From contig NC_060108.1 in the NCBI RefSeq assembly GCF_021155765.1, positions 18,253,025-18,317,024 of the forward strand: a DNA stretch of 64,000 nucleotides, written 5' to 3'. Position 1 is the first letter of the stretch. Every line of letters starts with the position of its first letter. The notes below the pieces were generated by a model, which worked only from the letters and a program-made list of their open reading frames with translations, was not told the origin of the DNA and did not search any database. A program made the translations under genes and the position numbers. The stretch is from Diprion similis (lineage: Eukaryota > Arthropoda > Insecta > Hymenoptera > Diprionidae). Shown here one piece after another: positions 62,256-64,000 of this stretch.

Positions 62256-64000
62256 CGCCGACAATTGACAAGGAACGTGCTGCCTCCGACAACCCTGCCC
62301 CTCCACATCAACGACGCGATAGAAAACCGCAGGTTCACCAACATGTTCCAGGTATCCTTTCTGACACGGATATATATACAGGAGAATATATACGGATATT
62401 GTGAAAACCTTTATCCAGCTGGGGTCGATCAGATATGACCCACTTGCCGCAGAGAGTATGGAATTTGCAAACCAGGTATAACGTTTTCGCGGCGAGCTGA
62501 TACTCCGACATGGATAAGTCAATCTCAAGTCAAAAGTAACAGAGAGAGAGATTTTGGAGATATTAAAGATCGACTTTAGTCGATGAATTGTTACGCCGTT
62601 GGAATACCGCAAAGGCGACGTTTACGTAATCGGCTTTTCAAGCGCACTTATAAAACTGGTTTAAGTATCGAAATAGCAGTAGAATTCAAAGATAGAAATA
62701 CGCTTGGTTCATAAATTTCACAAACGTGAATTTCAACCGAAAGAATCGTATCTTAGAAGAATCATTGATAATATAGTACCTAATGGTAAAAGGTACGAAT
62801 AATGGTGATAAATAAATATGGATAGATGTTTTCGATAGTTCTCCAAAGGTTCTGACGAGATTTTTCGTGTCACACTTCAACCCTTTCAGATGACGATGGC
62901 TCGTTGAGATTTAAGACGGGATTTTATCTTTTTATTCGCAACAATCATGATCGAAGAACGAAAGAACGTCGAATTACTTCTTATTATATATCGAATTGTA
63001 AGAACGCTGGGTATGTCTACTGCACTGTGTTATCGCGATATAAAAATGACACGGGTAATCTGTCGCGTATAATTGGAATTCCAATGAAGTTAAGGAACCC
63101 ATAGTATAATGCTCGCGCGGAAGAGATTCTCGCGCAGAAACGTACATAAGATTTCCGTCGCACAATGCCCTGTGCCGTCTCTTATCGAGGCTCCCGGTCA
63201 CGTTGACGCATTAAAAATTCTCTCAGCAAAGACAGCTCTTGAGGGTGTCGATTGTTCGACGAGTATGGCGCAACGCATAATTACAAATTATTATACATGT
63301 GCATTATACGTGGTGGAGGCATGTGTGTGGACAGACGTATGTACAACACGTGAAGATGCAGGATATCGTATCGCTCTAATACCGTGAATCGGAATTCGCT
63401 CGTAATATTAATGCAAATGAGCGATAAATAAACATGAGTTTTCCTCCAATCCTTGCTTCCTGTCAACGAGGAAATCGGTTCAGTGCATCGCTCCCGTCGG
63501 GCACAATTGACATTGCCTATCTTCAATCCAAATCAGTTTCAAATTAATCCAAGTTCGAATTATACGACTCTGCGCGGTTCGAAATCGGCTGCAAATTTCA
63601 AGGTCAATGAGCGACACGGAAGCTTGGAAAATTCGAAATGACGTTCGACCCTTCGTCGGCAACTTTTTCGGCGTCGGTAAAAACGGTCACGTATCAACGG
63701 TCGGTAAATGGTAACGCTCGGCGGTTGTAGTTCGTAGTTGTTTTAGGTATCAACGGATGTCACTACGCGCTCATGTCAAAGTCAAACAGGATTCCATCGA
63801 TTCCATCCGAGAGACATTCTCTTGTCGGTTACCGATACATCGAAGAGTTCAATGAATTTGTGCCGATGATTGCTCGCTTGCGTCGGGATCAATAATTAAT
63901 TGCTCGTTGGCAGGCTGAAATATCGATCCACGTTTTCGAATCCTCCTTATATGCGTACGCAGGGCGTTTTGAATTATAGAGGTCGAGGTTGTGTAGTCAC
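62256..64000. other. Gene-free end of the window
   Basis: Short frames only. A 92-codon ATG frame at 63109-63387 has mixed composition but no recognisable motif or splice context. The GC content rises slightly after 63600. Nothing further can be supported. Confidence 0.45.

Noticed and set aside
61974..62612. 212-codon minus-strand open frame
   Set aside because: Much of the length is a Ser-Gln-Ser-Val repeat produced by the ACTG microsatellite.
1..64000. CRISPR arrays, prokaryotic operons, phage or plasmid modules
   Set aside because: No regularly spaced direct repeats with unique spacers, no dense same-strand gene clusters, and the real genes have spliceosomal introns.

Overview
The window looks like animal nuclear DNA, most likely from an insect. 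All clear genes are split by GT-AG introns of tens to about 800 bases, non-coding DNA is AT-rich and full of microsatellites, and small foldback or terminal-inverted-repeat elements are scattered through it. Insect-style Rho GTPase and MICOS subunits support this. Frequent TAGGTAC/GTACCTA words and the mix of MITEs suggest a hymenopteran such as a sawfly, but that is a guess. There is no sign of a prokaryotic, plasmid or viral replicon.

The confident genes lie in 47.6-53.9 kb. Three compact housekeeping or signalling genes sit there and could be reconstructed exon by exon with matching phases: a MICOS subunit MIC26/MIC27 gene of the apolipoprotein O family on the minus strand, the nuclear cap-binding protein subunit 2 gene (NCBP2/Cbp20) on the plus strand, and a Rho-family small GTPase closest to RhoL on the minus strand. 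MIC26/27 and NCBP2 are head to head with about 1.1 kb between start codons. NCBP2 and the GTPase are convergent, with under 1 kb between stop codons and a MITE-like element in the gap. No functional link between the three is evident.

The first 47 kb are gene-poor. I can support three isolated coding exons there, all on the minus strand and all looking like N-terminal exons: a signal-peptide exon near 6.0-6.2 kb, a 224-residue serine- and arginine-rich exon at 7.9-8.5 kb, and a 61-residue exon at 38.1-38.3 kb. Each can end at a phase-2 splice donor, so they may be starts of separate long-intron genes or alternative starts of one gene. The rest reads as intron or intergenic DNA with microsatellites, candidate regulatory islands and about a dozen non-autonomous DNA-transposon relics. 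The last 10 kb (54-64 kb) hold no gene I can support.

No new multi-gene system is visible. The most interesting items are the density and variety of palindromic MITEs, the shared donor phase of the three orphan first exons, a near-perfect 24-bp-arm hairpin at 41.8 kb, a possible readthrough or alternative 3' end in MIC26/27, and a 59-codon upstream ORF in front of NCBP2.
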